Made by a program: the position numbers and the translations under genes. A stretch of 64,000 nucleotides of DNA from Nioella sp964229645. Its GTDB lineage: Bacteria > Pseudomonadota > Alphaproteobacteria > Rhodobacterales > Rhodobacteraceae. Of the stretch, positions 1 through 9,500 are shown piece after piece. Within the stretch, counting starts at the first letter, position 1. Each line of letters begins with the position of its first letter. The stretch lies in NCBI RefSeq assembly GCF_964229645.1, contig NZ_CAXREX010000163.1:11265-75264 (forward strand). The letters are read 5' to 3'. The notes below the pieces were generated by a model, which was not told the DNA's origin, made no database searches, and saw nothing but the letters and a program-made list of their open reading frames with translations.

Positions 1-1850
1 CGGCCCCGCTGACCGTCACGCCGGCCAGTGCCACCATCGAGGCGCCCAACAGCGCGCCGATGGGCAGCACCATCTCGGTCGCATGGACCGGGCCCGCCTA
101 CGAGCCCGACCAGATCGTGATCGCGCGGCCCGGTGAAACCCGCGTCCTCAACCGCATCTACATGCGCGATGGCACCCCGCAGGACATGCTCCTGCCGCCG
201 GTCGCGGGCCAGTATGAACTGCGCTATCTCATGCAGGACGACGAAGAGGTGATTGCCACCCGACCCATCACCGTCACGCAGGTCCTGGCCACGCTGGAGG
301 CCCCAGCCGCCGCCACCGCCGGCTCGACCATTCGGGTGGACTGGACCGGGCCCGATTATGCCAATGACTTCATTGGTATCGGCCGGATCAACGAACCCGA
401 CCGTTACGCCAACTACGCCTATACGCGCGATGGCAGCCCGGCATCCCTGCTGATGCCGGCAGAGCCCGGCGACTATGAAATTCGCTATTTCATGAACCAG
501 GACCGCACCGTCATCGCGCGCCATCCAATCACGGTCAGCGATGTCGTCGCCACCCTGGAAGCCCCTGCCAGCGCCGAGGCCGGATCGACCGTCCGGGTGC
601 ATTGGACCGGGCCCGACTATGCCAATGACTTCATCGGGGTTGGCCGCATGGATGAACCGGATCGCTATGAGAACTACGCTTACACGCGTGACGGCAGCCC
701 TGCCGCCCTGCTCATGCCGGCAGAGCCCGGCGACTACGAAATCCGCTACTTCGTGAACCAGGACCGGACCGTCATTGCCCGTCATCCGATCACGGTCAGT
801 GACGTGGTCGCGACACTGGAAGCGCCGGAAAGCGCGCCCGCAGGCTCTACCGTGTCGGTCACCTGGACGGGGCCTGACTACCAGAACGACTTCATCGGCG
901 TGGGCCGGATGGATCAACCCGACCGCTACGAGAACTACGCCTATACCCGTGACGGCAGCCCCGCCCGCGTGGAGATGCCAACGGCACCCGGCACCTACGA
1001 GCTTCGCTATTTCGTGAACCAGGACCGCACGGTGATTGCGCGGCGGGTGATCGAGGTGACAGAGGTCGGTGCCAGCCTTGAAGCGCCGGAAAGCGCGGCC
1101 GCAGGCTCAACCGTGTCGGTCACCTGGACCGGGCCTGACTACCAGAACGACTTCATCGGCGTGGGCCGGATGGATGAGCCCGACCGCTACGAAAACTACG
1201 CCTATACCCGCGACGGCAGCCCCGCCCGCGTGGAAATGCCAACGGCACCCGGCACCTACGAGCTGCGTTATTTCGTGAACCAGGACCGGACCGTGATTGC
1301 GCGACGGGTGATCGAGGTCACGGCGCTTTCGGTAACGCTCAGCGCGCCGCCAAGCGCAAGTGTAGGCGAAACCGTGTCGGTCACGTGGGAAGGGCCGGAC
1401 TATCGCAACGATTTCATCGCGGCGTCCCTGCCCGACGATGACGGCTACGAGACCTACACCTATACCCGCGACGGCAACCCGGCCCGCCTGCAAATGCCGA
1501 GCGAGCCCGGCAGCTACGAGATCCGCTATTTCGTGAACCAGGATCGCACGGTCGTGGCGCGGATCCCCGTGACGGTGGCCGATATCGTGGCCACGCTCAG
1601 CGCCGATCCCTCGGGCGTTGCAGGCGGCAGCGTGATGGTGGCCTTCGAAGGTCCGAATTATCGCAACGACTATATCGCGATCTCGCGCGCCGATGATCCC
1701 GACGGCTATGAAACCTATGGCTATACACGCGACGGCAACCCTGTGCGTGTCACCCTGCCCGATGAGCCTGGGGCCTACGAGATCCGCTATTTCATGAACC
1801 AGGATCGCCGCATCCTGGGACGGATCCCGTTCACGGTGACCGCGCCCTGA
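1..1850 (+). CDS. Repeat-containing protein, 3' part (probable VWA-type surface/periplasmic protein)
   Basis: The frame is open from the first bases of the window (first complete codon at base 3), so the 5' end lies upstream and the ATG at 60 is internal. About 615 visible residues consist wholly of tandem units of 86-88 residues, each with a WTGPDY motif, a YENYAYTRDGSP motif and a PGxYEIRYFxNQDR motif. They look like beta-sandwich modules. From memory, such units form the C-terminal tail of rhodobacteral proteins carrying an N-terminal von Willebrand factor A domain; that domain is not visible here, so the link is inference. No membrane segment or sorting signal is seen at the C-terminus, which ends FTVTAP. 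A hairpin lies directly downstream. The gene is convergent with lpdA. Confidence 0.75.
   Translation, partial: APLTVTPASATIEAPNSAPMGSTISVAWTGPAYEPDQIVIARPGETRVLNRIYMRDGTPQDMLLPPVAGQYELRYLMQDDEEVIATRPITVTQVLATLEAPAAATAGSTIRVDWTGPDYANDFIGIGRINEPDRYANYAYTRDGSPASLLMPAEPGDYEIRYFMNQDRTVIARHPITVSDVVATLEAPASAEAGSTVRVHWTGPDYANDFIGVGRMDEPDRYENYAYTRDGSPAALLMPAEPGDYEIRYFVNQDRTVIARHPITVSDVVATLEAPESAPAGSTVSVTWTGPDYQNDFIGVGRMDQPDRYENYAYTRDGSPARVEMPTAPGTYELRYFVNQDRTVIARRVIEVTEVGASLEAPESAAAGSTVSVTWTGPDYQNDFIGVGRMDEPDRYENYAYTRDGSPARVEMPTAPGTYELRYFVNQDRTVIARRVIEVTALSVTLSAPPSASVGETVSVTWEGPDYRNDFIAASLPDDDGYETYTYTRDGNPARLQMPSEPGSYEIRYFVNQDRTVVARIPVTVADIVATLSADPSGVAGGSVMVAFEGPNYRNDYIAISRADDPDGYETYGYTRDGNPVRVTLPDEPGAYEIRYFMNQDRRILGRIPFTVTAP
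24..1847 (+). repeat. Seven tandem 258-264 bp coding repeats
   Basis: Units start at 24, 282, 543, 804, 1065, 1326 and 1584. Units 2-5 are exactly 261 bp (87 codons), units 1 and 6 are 258 bp, and the last is 264 bp. The tail of a further unit is visible before base 24. Units 4 and 5 are nearly identical at DNA level, which suggests recent duplication or gene conversion. Units 1, 6 and 7 are the most diverged. Confidence 0.9.
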
Positions 1851-1859
1851 CACGAAAAA

Positions 1860-1888
1860 GGCCCCCGCAGAACGCATCCGCGGGGGCC
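1860..1888 (-). terminator. Intrinsic terminator of lpdA
   Basis: A 9-bp perfect GC-rich stem (GGCCCCCGC at 1860-1868, GCGGGGGCC at 1880-1888) with an 11-nt loop. On the minus strand it is followed by five T residues (A-run at 1855-1859). On the plus strand no T-run follows, so it mainly serves lpdA but may also end the repeat-protein transcript. Confidence 0.8.
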
Positions 1889-1910
1889 ACAATTGTCAAA
1901 ATGCTGAAGA

Positions 1911-3305
1911 TCACATGTGGATCACGCGACCATATGCGTCGAGCGTGGCCTCGTGCATCATCTCGCTCAGCGTCGGGTGCGGGAAGACCGTCTCGAAGAG
2001 ATCCTCCTCGGTGGTTTCCAGCTTTTGGCCGATGACATAGCCCTGGATCATTTCGGTCACTTCTGCTCCGATCATGTGGGCGCCCAGAAGCTCGCCGGTC
2101 TTGGCGTCGAACACGGTCTTGATCAGCCCCTCTGGCTCGCCAAGCGCGATGGCCTTGCCGTTGCCGATGAAGGGGAACTTGCCCACTTTCACCTGGTAGC
2201 CCGCTTCCTTGGCCTTGGCTTCGGTCAGGCCGACACTGGCCACCTGCGGATGACAATAGGTGCAGCCCGCGATGGAATTGGGCTTGATCGGGTGCGGCTT
2301 GCCGCCCGCGATCAGTTCGGCCACCATCACGCCTTCATGGCTGGCCTTGTGGGCAAGCCAGGGCGCGCCAGCGATGTCACCGATGGCATAAAGCCCGTCA
2401 ACACCGGTGCGGCAGTATTCATCGGTCACCACGTGGGTGCGGTCGATCTGAACGCCAAGCGCCTCCAGCCCCAGCCCCTCGACATTGCCGACGATACCAA
2501 CCGCGGAAATCACCGTGTCGAAGTCCTGCGTCTCGACCTTTCCGCCGATCTCGATATGCGCGGTCACCTTGTCGGCGGCGCGGTCGAGCTTCTTGACCAT
2601 CGCCTTTTGCAGAATCTTCATCCCCTGTTTTTCAAAGGCTTTCTTGGCGAAGGCGCTGATCTCGGCGTCTTCCACGGGCAGCACGCGGTCCATGACTTCC
2701 ACCACGGTCGTGTCGGCGCCGAGCGTGTTGTAGAAACTGGCAAACTCGATGCCGATGGCGCCCGATCCGATGACCAGCAGCTTCTTGGGCATATGCGGCG
2801 GCACCAGCGCGTGCTTGTAGGTCCAGACACGCTTGCCATCTGCTTCCAGCCCCGGCAATTCACGGGCGCGCGCGCCGGTGGCCAGGACGATGTTCTTGGC
2901 GGTCAGATCCTCGGTGCCCTTGTCGGTTTCCACCTTCACCTTGCCCTTGGCGGGAATGGTGGCCGATCCCATGATCACGGTGATCTTGTTCTTCTTCATC
3001 AGGTGGCCAATGCCAGAGGAGAGCTGCTTGGCCACACCGCGAGAGCGTTTCACCACGGCGTCGAGGTCATAACCGATGTTATCGGCCTTCAGTCCGAATT
3101 CCTTGGCCCGCTCCATCAGGTGGAACACCTCGGAAGAGCGCAGCAGCGCCTTGGTGGGAATGCAGCCCCAGTTCAGGCAGATGCCGCCCAGGTGTTCGCG
3201 TTCCACGACACAGACCTTCTGGCCAAGCTGCGCCGCCCGGATCGCTGCCACATATCCGCCGGGGCCTGCCCCGATGACCACCGTATCAAAAGACTGAGCC
3301 GCCAC
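1911..3305 (-). CDS. lpdA: Dihydrolipoyl dehydrogenase (E3)
   Basis: This flavoprotein reoxidises dihydrolipoamide of 2-oxo-acid dehydrogenase complexes with NAD+. With the chosen start the FAD-binding GAGPGG lies at residues 12-17 and the redox disulfide is Cys43/Cys48 in GGICLNWGCIPTK. A second Rossmann motif (VIGSGAIGIEFA) binds NAD, and the C-terminal HPTLSEMMHEA carries the catalytic His-Glu pair. The length of 464 residues is normal. The longest reading frame starts at GTG 3314, but GGAGGA (3315-3320) abuts that codon. It sits 9 nt from the GTG at 3305, which gives the family-like start MAAQSFD, so I chose 3305. No pdh or odh subunit is adjacent. A perfect palindrome lies just upstream. 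Confidence 0.97.
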   Translation of the reverse strand: MAAQSFDTVVIGAGPGGYVAAIRAAQLGQKVCVVEREHLGGICLNWGCIPTKALLRSSEVFHLMERAKEFGLKADNIGYDLDAVVKRSRGVAKQLSSGIGHLMKKNKITVIMGSATIPAKGKVKVETDKGTEDLTAKNIVLATGARARELPGLEADGKRVWTYKHALVPPHMPKKLLVIGSGAIGIEFASFYNTLGADTTVVEVMDRVLPVEDAEISAFAKKAFEKQGMKILQKAMVKKLDRAADKVTAHIEIGGKVETQDFDTVISAVGIVGNVEGLGLEALGVQIDRTHVVTDEYCRTGVDGLYAIGDIAGAPWLAHKASHEGVMVAELIAGGKPHPIKPNSIAGCTYCHPQVASVGLTEAKAKEAGYQVKVGKFPFIGNGKAIALGEPEGLIKTVFDAKTGELLGAHMIGAEVTEMIQGYVIGQKLETTEEDLFETVFPHPTLSEMMHEATLDAYGRVIHM

Positions 3306-3331
3306 TATATCCACTCCTCCGGCTGAAATTT

Positions 3332-3345
3332 GTTTAACGTTAAAC
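3332..3345. promoter_or_regulatory. Palindromic operator candidate upstream of lpdA
   Basis: GTTTAACGTTAAAC is a perfect 14-bp palindrome with a central CG, 27 nt before the chosen lpdA start. The even symmetry around CG is typical of LacI-family operators. The central-carbon regulator CceR of alphaproteobacteria is one candidate, by resemblance only. Confidence 0.45.
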
Positions 3346-3426
3346 TATACGAAATCTTCAAGCAAGCCCTGCAACACAAGGCCGGCTTGCGTCAGACGCA
3401 AGGCTCCGCCGGGGAGAAATGATTAT

Positions 3427-3445
3427 TAGTTCAATGGCTGAACTA
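3427..3445 (-). terminator. Weak hairpin at the DUF924 stop codon
   Basis: TAGTTCA and TGAACTA form a 7-bp stem with a 5-nt loop that includes the TAG stop. On the minus strand it is followed by AT-rich sequence but no clean T-run, so termination here is uncertain. Confidence 0.3.
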
Positions 3446-4033
3446 CTTGCACATCACGGCCGCGCGGACTTCTTCCACGACCTTGCCATAACCGCCCGAG
3501 TCGAGGAATTCCTTTTCCTCATCGGTGCTGTCCCGTCCAAGCGCCTCGTTGCGATAGGGGAAACGGCCATAGCGGCGGATGATTTCCCGATGCGCGCAGG
3601 CATGGGGCAGCTTGTCTTCCCGCTCGTCCGGCATCTTCTGGCAGGTCAGGCGAACGGAATGGTCCTGGTCGGTCAGCGCCTCGGAATGCATGAAGGGCAT
3701 GTAGAAGAACTGCCGCACGTTCTGGGGAAAGCGTTCGTCCCAGCCCCGCGACAGGGACGTGCAGGCCGCGGCCTTGGCCTTGGCATCGGTCTCGAAAGCC
3801 ATGGCGTCGCCCCGGAACATGTTGCGGGGGAACTGATCGAGCAGGATGATCAGGGCCAGCGCCTTGCGCGGATGGCTGGTCCAGCCGTCGTAAAGCCCGC
3901 GGCGCGCCTCTTCCCACATCTCCATGAAGCGGTCGCGAATGAGCGTGTCGAACTCCTCGCCCCCTGCATACCATTTCTCGGGCCCGGCTTCCTCCAGCCA
4001 GAACGAGATGATCTCCTCAGATGGGTGTGTCAT
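3443..4033 (-). CDS. DUF924 family protein
   Basis: This is a protein of about 196 residues matching the DUF924 family, an all-helical soluble fold distantly like tetratricopeptide repeats. Recognisable blocks are SFWLEE near the start, LALIILLDQFPRNMFRG in the middle, FFYMPFMHSEALTDQD, and RYGRFPYRNEALGRDST towards the end. No biochemical role is established for the family as far as I know. The frame extends up to 4066, but the ATG at 4033 (MTHPSEEIISFW) has AAGGAG 9 nt upstream and matches family starts. It stands between lpdA and an MFS gene, all on the minus strand. Nothing nearby defines its function. Confidence 0.85.
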   Translation of the reverse strand: MTHPSEEIISFWLEEAGPEKWYAGGEEFDTLIRDRFMEMWEEARRGLYDGWTSHPRKALALIILLDQFPRNMFRGDAMAFETDAKAKAAACTSLSRGWDERFPQNVRQFFYMPFMHSEALTDQDHSVRLTCQKMPDEREDKLPHACAHREIIRRYGRFPYRNEALGRDSTDEEKEFLDSGGYGKVVEEVRAAVMCK

Positions 4034-4084
4034 GACAGTGCTCTCCTTTTCCTGTCTCTGCCTCATCCTGTCTTGCCCGAAGGA

Positions 4085-5380
4085 TCACGATGCGCCTGTC
4101 GGGCTCCCCTCCTCTTGCGCGTCGGCCTGTTCTTCGCTGGCCTCCGCGTAAAGTTCCTGCGCCGTGGTCAGGGCCACAGATGTCGCGGTTGGCATGATCG
4201 GTGCATAGGACACCGCGTCGTAATCGTCGTCCTCGGCATAGGCGCTCTGGCGCCGGGTCATCCGCCAGCCGCCGTATAGCGCCATCATGGCGAGCGTCAG
4301 CGTCAGGAAGAGCCAGAATCCCGTGGGCCCGGTCATGCCCATCAGCCAGCCCACGGCAGGCGGCCCGACGATCGCGCCAAGCCCGTTGATGAAGATGAGC
4401 CCGCCGGAAGCGGCGGCCATGTCCTCGGGATCGAGGTAGTCATTGGTGTAGGCGATGAGCAGCGCGTAAAGCGGCTGCGCCAGCCCCCCGGTCAGAAGCG
4501 CGGTCAGCAGCACCAGTTCGAACACGTCATCGAAGAAGACCCCGATCAGCGCCGAAACCGCGCCAAAGGCCGCGATGAAGAAGATCAGGACGCGGCGGTC
4601 CATCCGGTCCGACAACCAGCCGATCGGGTATTGGAAGAGGATGCCGCCCACGAAAAAGCCCGAGACAAGGAACGAGATTTCGCGAACGCTCATCCCGGCC
4701 TGGGTGCCATAGACCGAGGCCATTCCGAACTGCGCGGAAAAGACGAATCCCAGAAGGATCATGCCGACAAAGCCAAGGGGGGATTTCTTGTAGAGTGTGC
4801 CCAGGCTCATGGGCCGGGTTTCCTCGAAGGAGGGCGTGGGCTGCACCGCCAGAAGGATGGGCGCAAAGGAGAGCGACACCAGAACCGAGGGGATGATGAA
4901 CAGCACGAAGCCCGACGGATCGCCGAAGTTCAGAAGCCCCTGCCCCAGCACCAGCCCCACCATCTGCACCAGCATGTAGGCCGACAGCGCCTGGCCGCGC
5001 GTATCATTGCTGGAGGCATTGTTGAGCCAGCTCTCCGCCGTCACGTAAACGCCGGACAGCGAGAACCCGAGGATCACCCGCAGCGCCATCCAGGCGTAGG
5101 GATTGGTCAGCACCGGATAGAGGATCAGCACCGCCGAGATGAACGAGCCAAGGGCCGCGAAGACACGCACATGCCCCACCCGCCGGATCATCCGTGGCGC
5201 CAGGCGGGAGCCGCCCAGGAATCCCACGAAATAGGCCGAGGCGATCAGCGACAGTTCAAGCGTGTTGAAGCCTTCGAGCGCGCCGCGCACACCCATGAGA
5301 GAGCCTTGCAGGGAGTTTCCAACCTGCAGAAGCATCAGCCCGAGTAGAATCGCCCAAGCGCTGGCGATGACCTGTTTCAT
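4085..5380 (-). CDS. MFS transporter (YcaD-like)
   Basis: A major facilitator of 431 residues with about 12 hydrophobic segments. The N-terminal half has GFLGGSRLAPRMIRRVGHVRVF, the loop 2-3 signature of the family. The middle loop is followed by a second set of helices with YPIGWLSDRMDRR. The sequence resembles the YcaD-type subgroup, whose substrates are not well defined. A cytoplasmic tail of about 55 residues, rich in Ala, Glu and Asp, follows the last helix and is longer than usual. GGAG lies 7 nt before the ATG. The substrate cannot be inferred from the neighbours. Confidence 0.85.
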   Translation of the reverse strand: MKQVIASAWAILLGLMLLQVGNSLQGSLMGVRGALEGFNTLELSLIASAYFVGFLGGSRLAPRMIRRVGHVRVFAALGSFISAVLILYPVLTNPYAWMALRVILGFSLSGVYVTAESWLNNASSNDTRGQALSAYMLVQMVGLVLGQGLLNFGDPSGFVLFIIPSVLVSLSFAPILLAVQPTPSFEETRPMSLGTLYKKSPLGFVGMILLGFVFSAQFGMASVYGTQAGMSVREISFLVSGFFVGGILFQYPIGWLSDRMDRRVLIFFIAAFGAVSALIGVFFDDVFELVLLTALLTGGLAQPLYALLIAYTNDYLDPEDMAAASGGLIFINGLGAIVGPPAVGWLMGMTGPTGFWLFLTLTLAMMALYGGWRMTRRQSAYAEDDDYDAVSYAPIMPTATSVALTTAQELYAEASEEQADAQEEGSPTGAS

Positions 5381-5467
5381 GGCGCTGCTCCGCCTCTTGC
5401 CGTCTTGTTTCTCTGGCAGTCCGGGCCTGTCCGGTCCCGTCAGAAAGCGACGTTATCTGTCACGCTA

Positions 5468-6532
5468 TCAGCCTTTTGCGGCAATTTCGGGAAAAAGAAG
5501 CGATGCGTCGCCATATGAAAAAAAGCGGTACTTTTCGGCAACGGCATGATTGTAAAGGCTTTTGATGGTCTCTTCGCCCATGAGCGCCGAGACCAGCATC
5601 AAAAGGGTCGATTTGGGCAGGTGAAAATTGGTCATCAGCCCGTCGGTGATGCGAAAGCGGTAGCCGGGGTAGATGAAGATGTCGGTATCGCCCTGCCAGG
5701 CTTGCATGCTGCCGTCTTCACATGCGGCCGTTTCGATCAGCCTCAGCGCGGTCGTACCCACGGGAATGATGCGCCCGCCTGCCGCTCGGGTGGCGTTCAT
5801 CTCGGCGGCTGCCGTTTCGGTCACCTCGCCCCATTCCGCGTGCATCCGGTGCGTGGTCACATCCTCGACCGTCACCGGCAGGAAGGTGCCCGCGCCAACG
5901 TGAAGTGTCACGAAGGTGAAACTGACCCCGCGCGCCTTGAGCGCCTCGATCAGCGGTTCGTCGAAATGCAGGCTGGCCGTGGGGGCCGCAACCGCGCCCT
6001 GGTTGCGGGCCCATATGGTCTGGTAGTCGTCCTTGTCCTGGCTGTCGGCCGGGCGCTTGGCGGCGATGTAGGGCGGAAGCGGCATTGCGCCGGCCTGGTT
6101 CAGCGCCGCGTCGAACGCCTCGCCCGCAAGGTTGAAGCGCAGGCGCAGGCCGCCCTCCAGCCCCACGACCTCGGCTGAGAGCCCTGCGTCGAAGTCGACG
6201 CTTTCGCCAGGTGCAAGCTTTCGCAAGGGCTTGGCCAGGGCAGACCAGCTGCCATCGGCCTGAGGCTCCAGCAGCGTGACTTCGATCTTGGCTGAAACGC
6301 GCCCCTGCGCGCTGTCGCGCCAGCGCCGTCCGAACAGCCGCGCGGGGATCACCTTGGTGTCATTGAGAATGAGCCGGTCGCCCGGCCCAAGCAGATCGGG
6401 CAGATCATGCACGTGCATGTCGCGAAAGCTGTCACCCACGGCATGCAGCAGCCGCGCCGAGGACCGGGGCTTCGCGGGCCGCGTCGCGATCAGCTCTTCG
6501 GGCAGATCGAAATCGAAATCGTCCAGTTTCAT
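5468..6532 (-). CDS. queA: S-adenosylmethionine:tRNA ribosyltransferase-isomerase
   Basis: QueA transfers the ribosyl moiety of S-adenosylmethionine to preQ1 at tRNA position 34, making epoxyqueuosine. The 354-residue protein has the normal length and the family blocks: the start MKLDDFDFDLPEELIATRPA, LNDTKVIPARLFGRR, PLPPYI, VAAPTASLHFD, THRMHAEWGEV and FHLPKSTLLMLVSA. Other queuosine genes such as tgt are not in the window. The gene follows the AsmA-like gene by 39 bp on the same strand, so the two may be cotranscribed. An 87-bp gap separates it from the MFS gene. Confidence 0.97.
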   Translation of the reverse strand: MKLDDFDFDLPEELIATRPAKPRSSARLLHAVGDSFRDMHVHDLPDLLGPGDRLILNDTKVIPARLFGRRWRDSAQGRVSAKIEVTLLEPQADGSWSALAKPLRKLAPGESVDFDAGLSAEVVGLEGGLRLRFNLAGEAFDAALNQAGAMPLPPYIAAKRPADSQDKDDYQTIWARNQGAVAAPTASLHFDEPLIEALKARGVSFTFVTLHVGAGTFLPVTVEDVTTHRMHAEWGEVTETAAAEMNATRAAGGRIIPVGTTALRLIETAACEDGSMQAWQGDTDIFIYPGYRFRITDGLMTNFHLPKSTLLMLVSALMGEETIKSLYNHAVAEKYRFFSYGDASLLFPEIAAKG

Positions 6533-6571
6533 GCCGTGTGCCTGTCCTGTGGTTTTGCCGTCTGACTGCGC

Positions 6572-9500
6572 TTACTCAGCGGCTTCCGGCGGCGGTCTGC
6601 GGAAGATCTCGCGGAAGATGCCGGGGGTCAGAACCGAGAGCGGGTTCACCGTCACATCCGAGTTATCTGCCGTTCCCGTCAGCCGGTAGGTGAATCCGAA
6701 CAATCCCTCGCGCCGGGGCGTGAACAGGCCTCCTACCAGCCCGTTGACCACATACAAGGGCGAAACGACGCCTTCGAAGTCGAAATACCCGCTGCGCGTG
6801 TTGTAGATCCCGTCCAGCGAAAGCCCCATCGACGCGCCAAGCGCGGTGCCTTCCGTGATCGTCATCACGTCAGGTGTCAGTGAAAAGATCACCTCGACAT
6901 CGCCCAAGGCCACGCCCTCGCCAGTAGCGAGCTGCTCGATCAGCCCCACAACGGAAATGGCGCTGAGCAATTCGGCAATGGCCGGGGCATTGCGCAGGCG
7001 CGGGTTGTCGATGGTCAGACTGCCGCTATAGCGCCCTTCGCCGGGCAAGGGGCGCAGGATGAGATCCATCCGTCCGCCATAGGCATTGCGGTAGATGCCC
7101 GCAGCACGCAGCACCGCCCCCCCGTCATCGGACCGAAGCCGGATCGCCACGCCATCCGCTTCTCCCAGGATGGTGCCGTTGACGGGCACCTGACCGCCCA
7201 TCAGCCCCCGGAACTCACCCCGGATCGGGCTGCCGGACAGTTCCGCACGCAGATCCGTCAGGAATATCCCGTCTGTCACCTCAAGCCGGTCCAGCCGGAT
7301 ATTGAGCGGAAGCGCCCCTGCTGACCCGCCGCCACCACCGACAGGCAGGCCGCGCAGATCAGCCTCTCCCCCGGTGATCTGGATGCGCGGCGACAGCCCC
7401 GGCCCCCGCGACACGAGGCTGCCCGACACGTCAAGCCAGTCATCGAGCAGGAAGCGATCCACGCGCAACCTGTCAAACTGCCTGTCGGCGAGTTCAACCG
7501 CACCTTCCAGGAACAGCCCGTCCCCGCGCAGAACGAGGCTTGGCACGTCAGGTGCATCGCCCAGTATGATGTCGAGCTCCAGGCTGCCCGTGTCACTGGC
7601 AGGCAGGCGCCAGCCCAGGGACGGGATGGCCAGGGTCACGCCCGAAAGGTCCGACGTGATGGCAAGGCGGGGCGGCTGATCTTCTACAAGATCCAGCACG
7701 AAGCTTGCAGGCCCCCGGCCGCTCAGCATCCCCTCGGGAAGCACCACGCCGAAATCGGCCAAACCCTGCGGTTCCAGGATCGCTTCACCGGTCACCCGGC
7801 TTTGCTGCGGCGCGTCCGGGCCAAGCTCGCGGCTCCAGGTTGCGTTGGCCGATAGCCCGTCCAGCATGGCCGGACCGCCAATCGAAAGCGAATGATTGTC
7901 GGCCTCGATATGGAGTTGCTGAGACCGCAACACCCGGCCCGGCACCAGTTCCTCTGAACGCACATCCAGGAGACGCCCGGTAATGCCGAACCGCACCTCT
8001 TCGGGCGGAATGCGCGGACGCAGGTCCATGTCCAGCGTCAGCAGAAGATCGGCCTGCCCCTCTGCCACCGTGCCGGGATCGAAGGGAAAACGGTTCAGCA
8101 GGTTGAAGGGTTCGGCCCCGATCAGGGTCATGGCCGAGGAGATCGGGCCATTGATCGACAGTTCGAAATGCGCAGGCGTCGGGCGTTGACGGGTATTGGT
8201 CAGCAGCATGACGGACTCGGCCAGTTGCAGCCGCCCGCCATTCGGGGCCGTGACATAGCCATCATGAAGCGCCAGCGAGACCGTGGTGCCACTGATATCC
8301 ATGTATCCGCGCCCTGCCTCGATCGGGGCCATGTTGCGGATGGCGCGCACCTCGGACTCTTCGAAATCGAAGGTTATCCCGTGACGCGGGCGGCTTTCCC
8401 CCGGTGCCAGGCGGATCGCGGCATGGGCGTCGCGGACGGTGCCGCCGATCACGTTTTCCGCAAGCCAGCGGCGTGTATTCGCAATGGCATTGACCGGCCA
8501 CAGGGGCAGCACCCGATCGGTCGCCACTTCCGGAATGTCGGCATCAATGCGCACCGACAGCCCCTCTGGTTCGGCTGCAATGCGCCCGCGCGCGGTGACA
8601 TGCAGCCCCTCGTCGTAGAGAACGGCCTGGCCGAAATCGATGGCCACATGCGGATAAAGCTGCAAGCGCATGTCAAGCGCGCCCCCTGCGAAGGATATCG
8701 GGGCCTCGAAGACGCCGGGCGGATCAGCCACGAATTCGCTGATCTGGAACTGGGACAGGTAGACAGGCCCTTCCAGCAGCGTGGCGTGGCCCGAGATGCT
8801 GCCGCTCAGGATCGGGGATTCGACGCGGAACTCGTCGAGATGCATCCGTGCCGTTGACGCGTCGTAGTCAAAGCGCAGTGACAGGGCATCGAGCGGCAAA
8901 GGATCGACACCGCCGCCCGGGGTGATCCGGCCCGCCCCCACATCCAGCTCACCTGACAGGGTGCCAAGCGTGGCATCGTCGAATAGCGTCGTGCTCATCC
9001 GGCCAGAAAGCGGCGCATCAACCAGCGTAAGCCACTCCAGCGCGGCAGAGACCGCCGCAACATCGGTGCTTTGCAGGTTCTGGAATGCGGCGGAAACATC
9101 GGTTTCGCCAGCTTCCGGATGGCGCGTGAAACGCAGGGCAAGCGAACTGTCCGGGGTGCCCGCGACCTCCCCGCCAAGGGTCAGGATCAGCGCCTCCCCT
9201 TCCGGCACCAGCGATAGGGCAGCGTTGTCGATGCGCAGCTCGTCCCCGGTTTCTCCATCCTCGATGACCAGCGTCAGCCCTTCGCCGACAACCCGTTGCA
9301 GACTGGAAAACACGGTCTGGCGGAACATGCGGTCGATCCCGCCAAGGGTTTGCGCAAGGTCGCGCGCGTCCCCGTCCTGGGCACCGGTAAAGGCAAGGTC
9401 GAGCCGCCCGTCTGCCGTCCGCCGGATCCTCAGCCCCGCCCCGGCCAGCGACACCTGCCGCGGCCGCATCTCGCCATCCAGCAGGGCGGCCCGGTCGATC

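Noticed and set aside
1..1850. CRISPR array or non-coding satellite
   Set aside because: The repeats are in one open reading frame with period 261 bp and no spacers.
1107..1892. Long minus-strand open frame under the repeat gene
   Set aside because: It is the complement of the tandem repeats; high GC and codon bias keep it open. No family resemblance.
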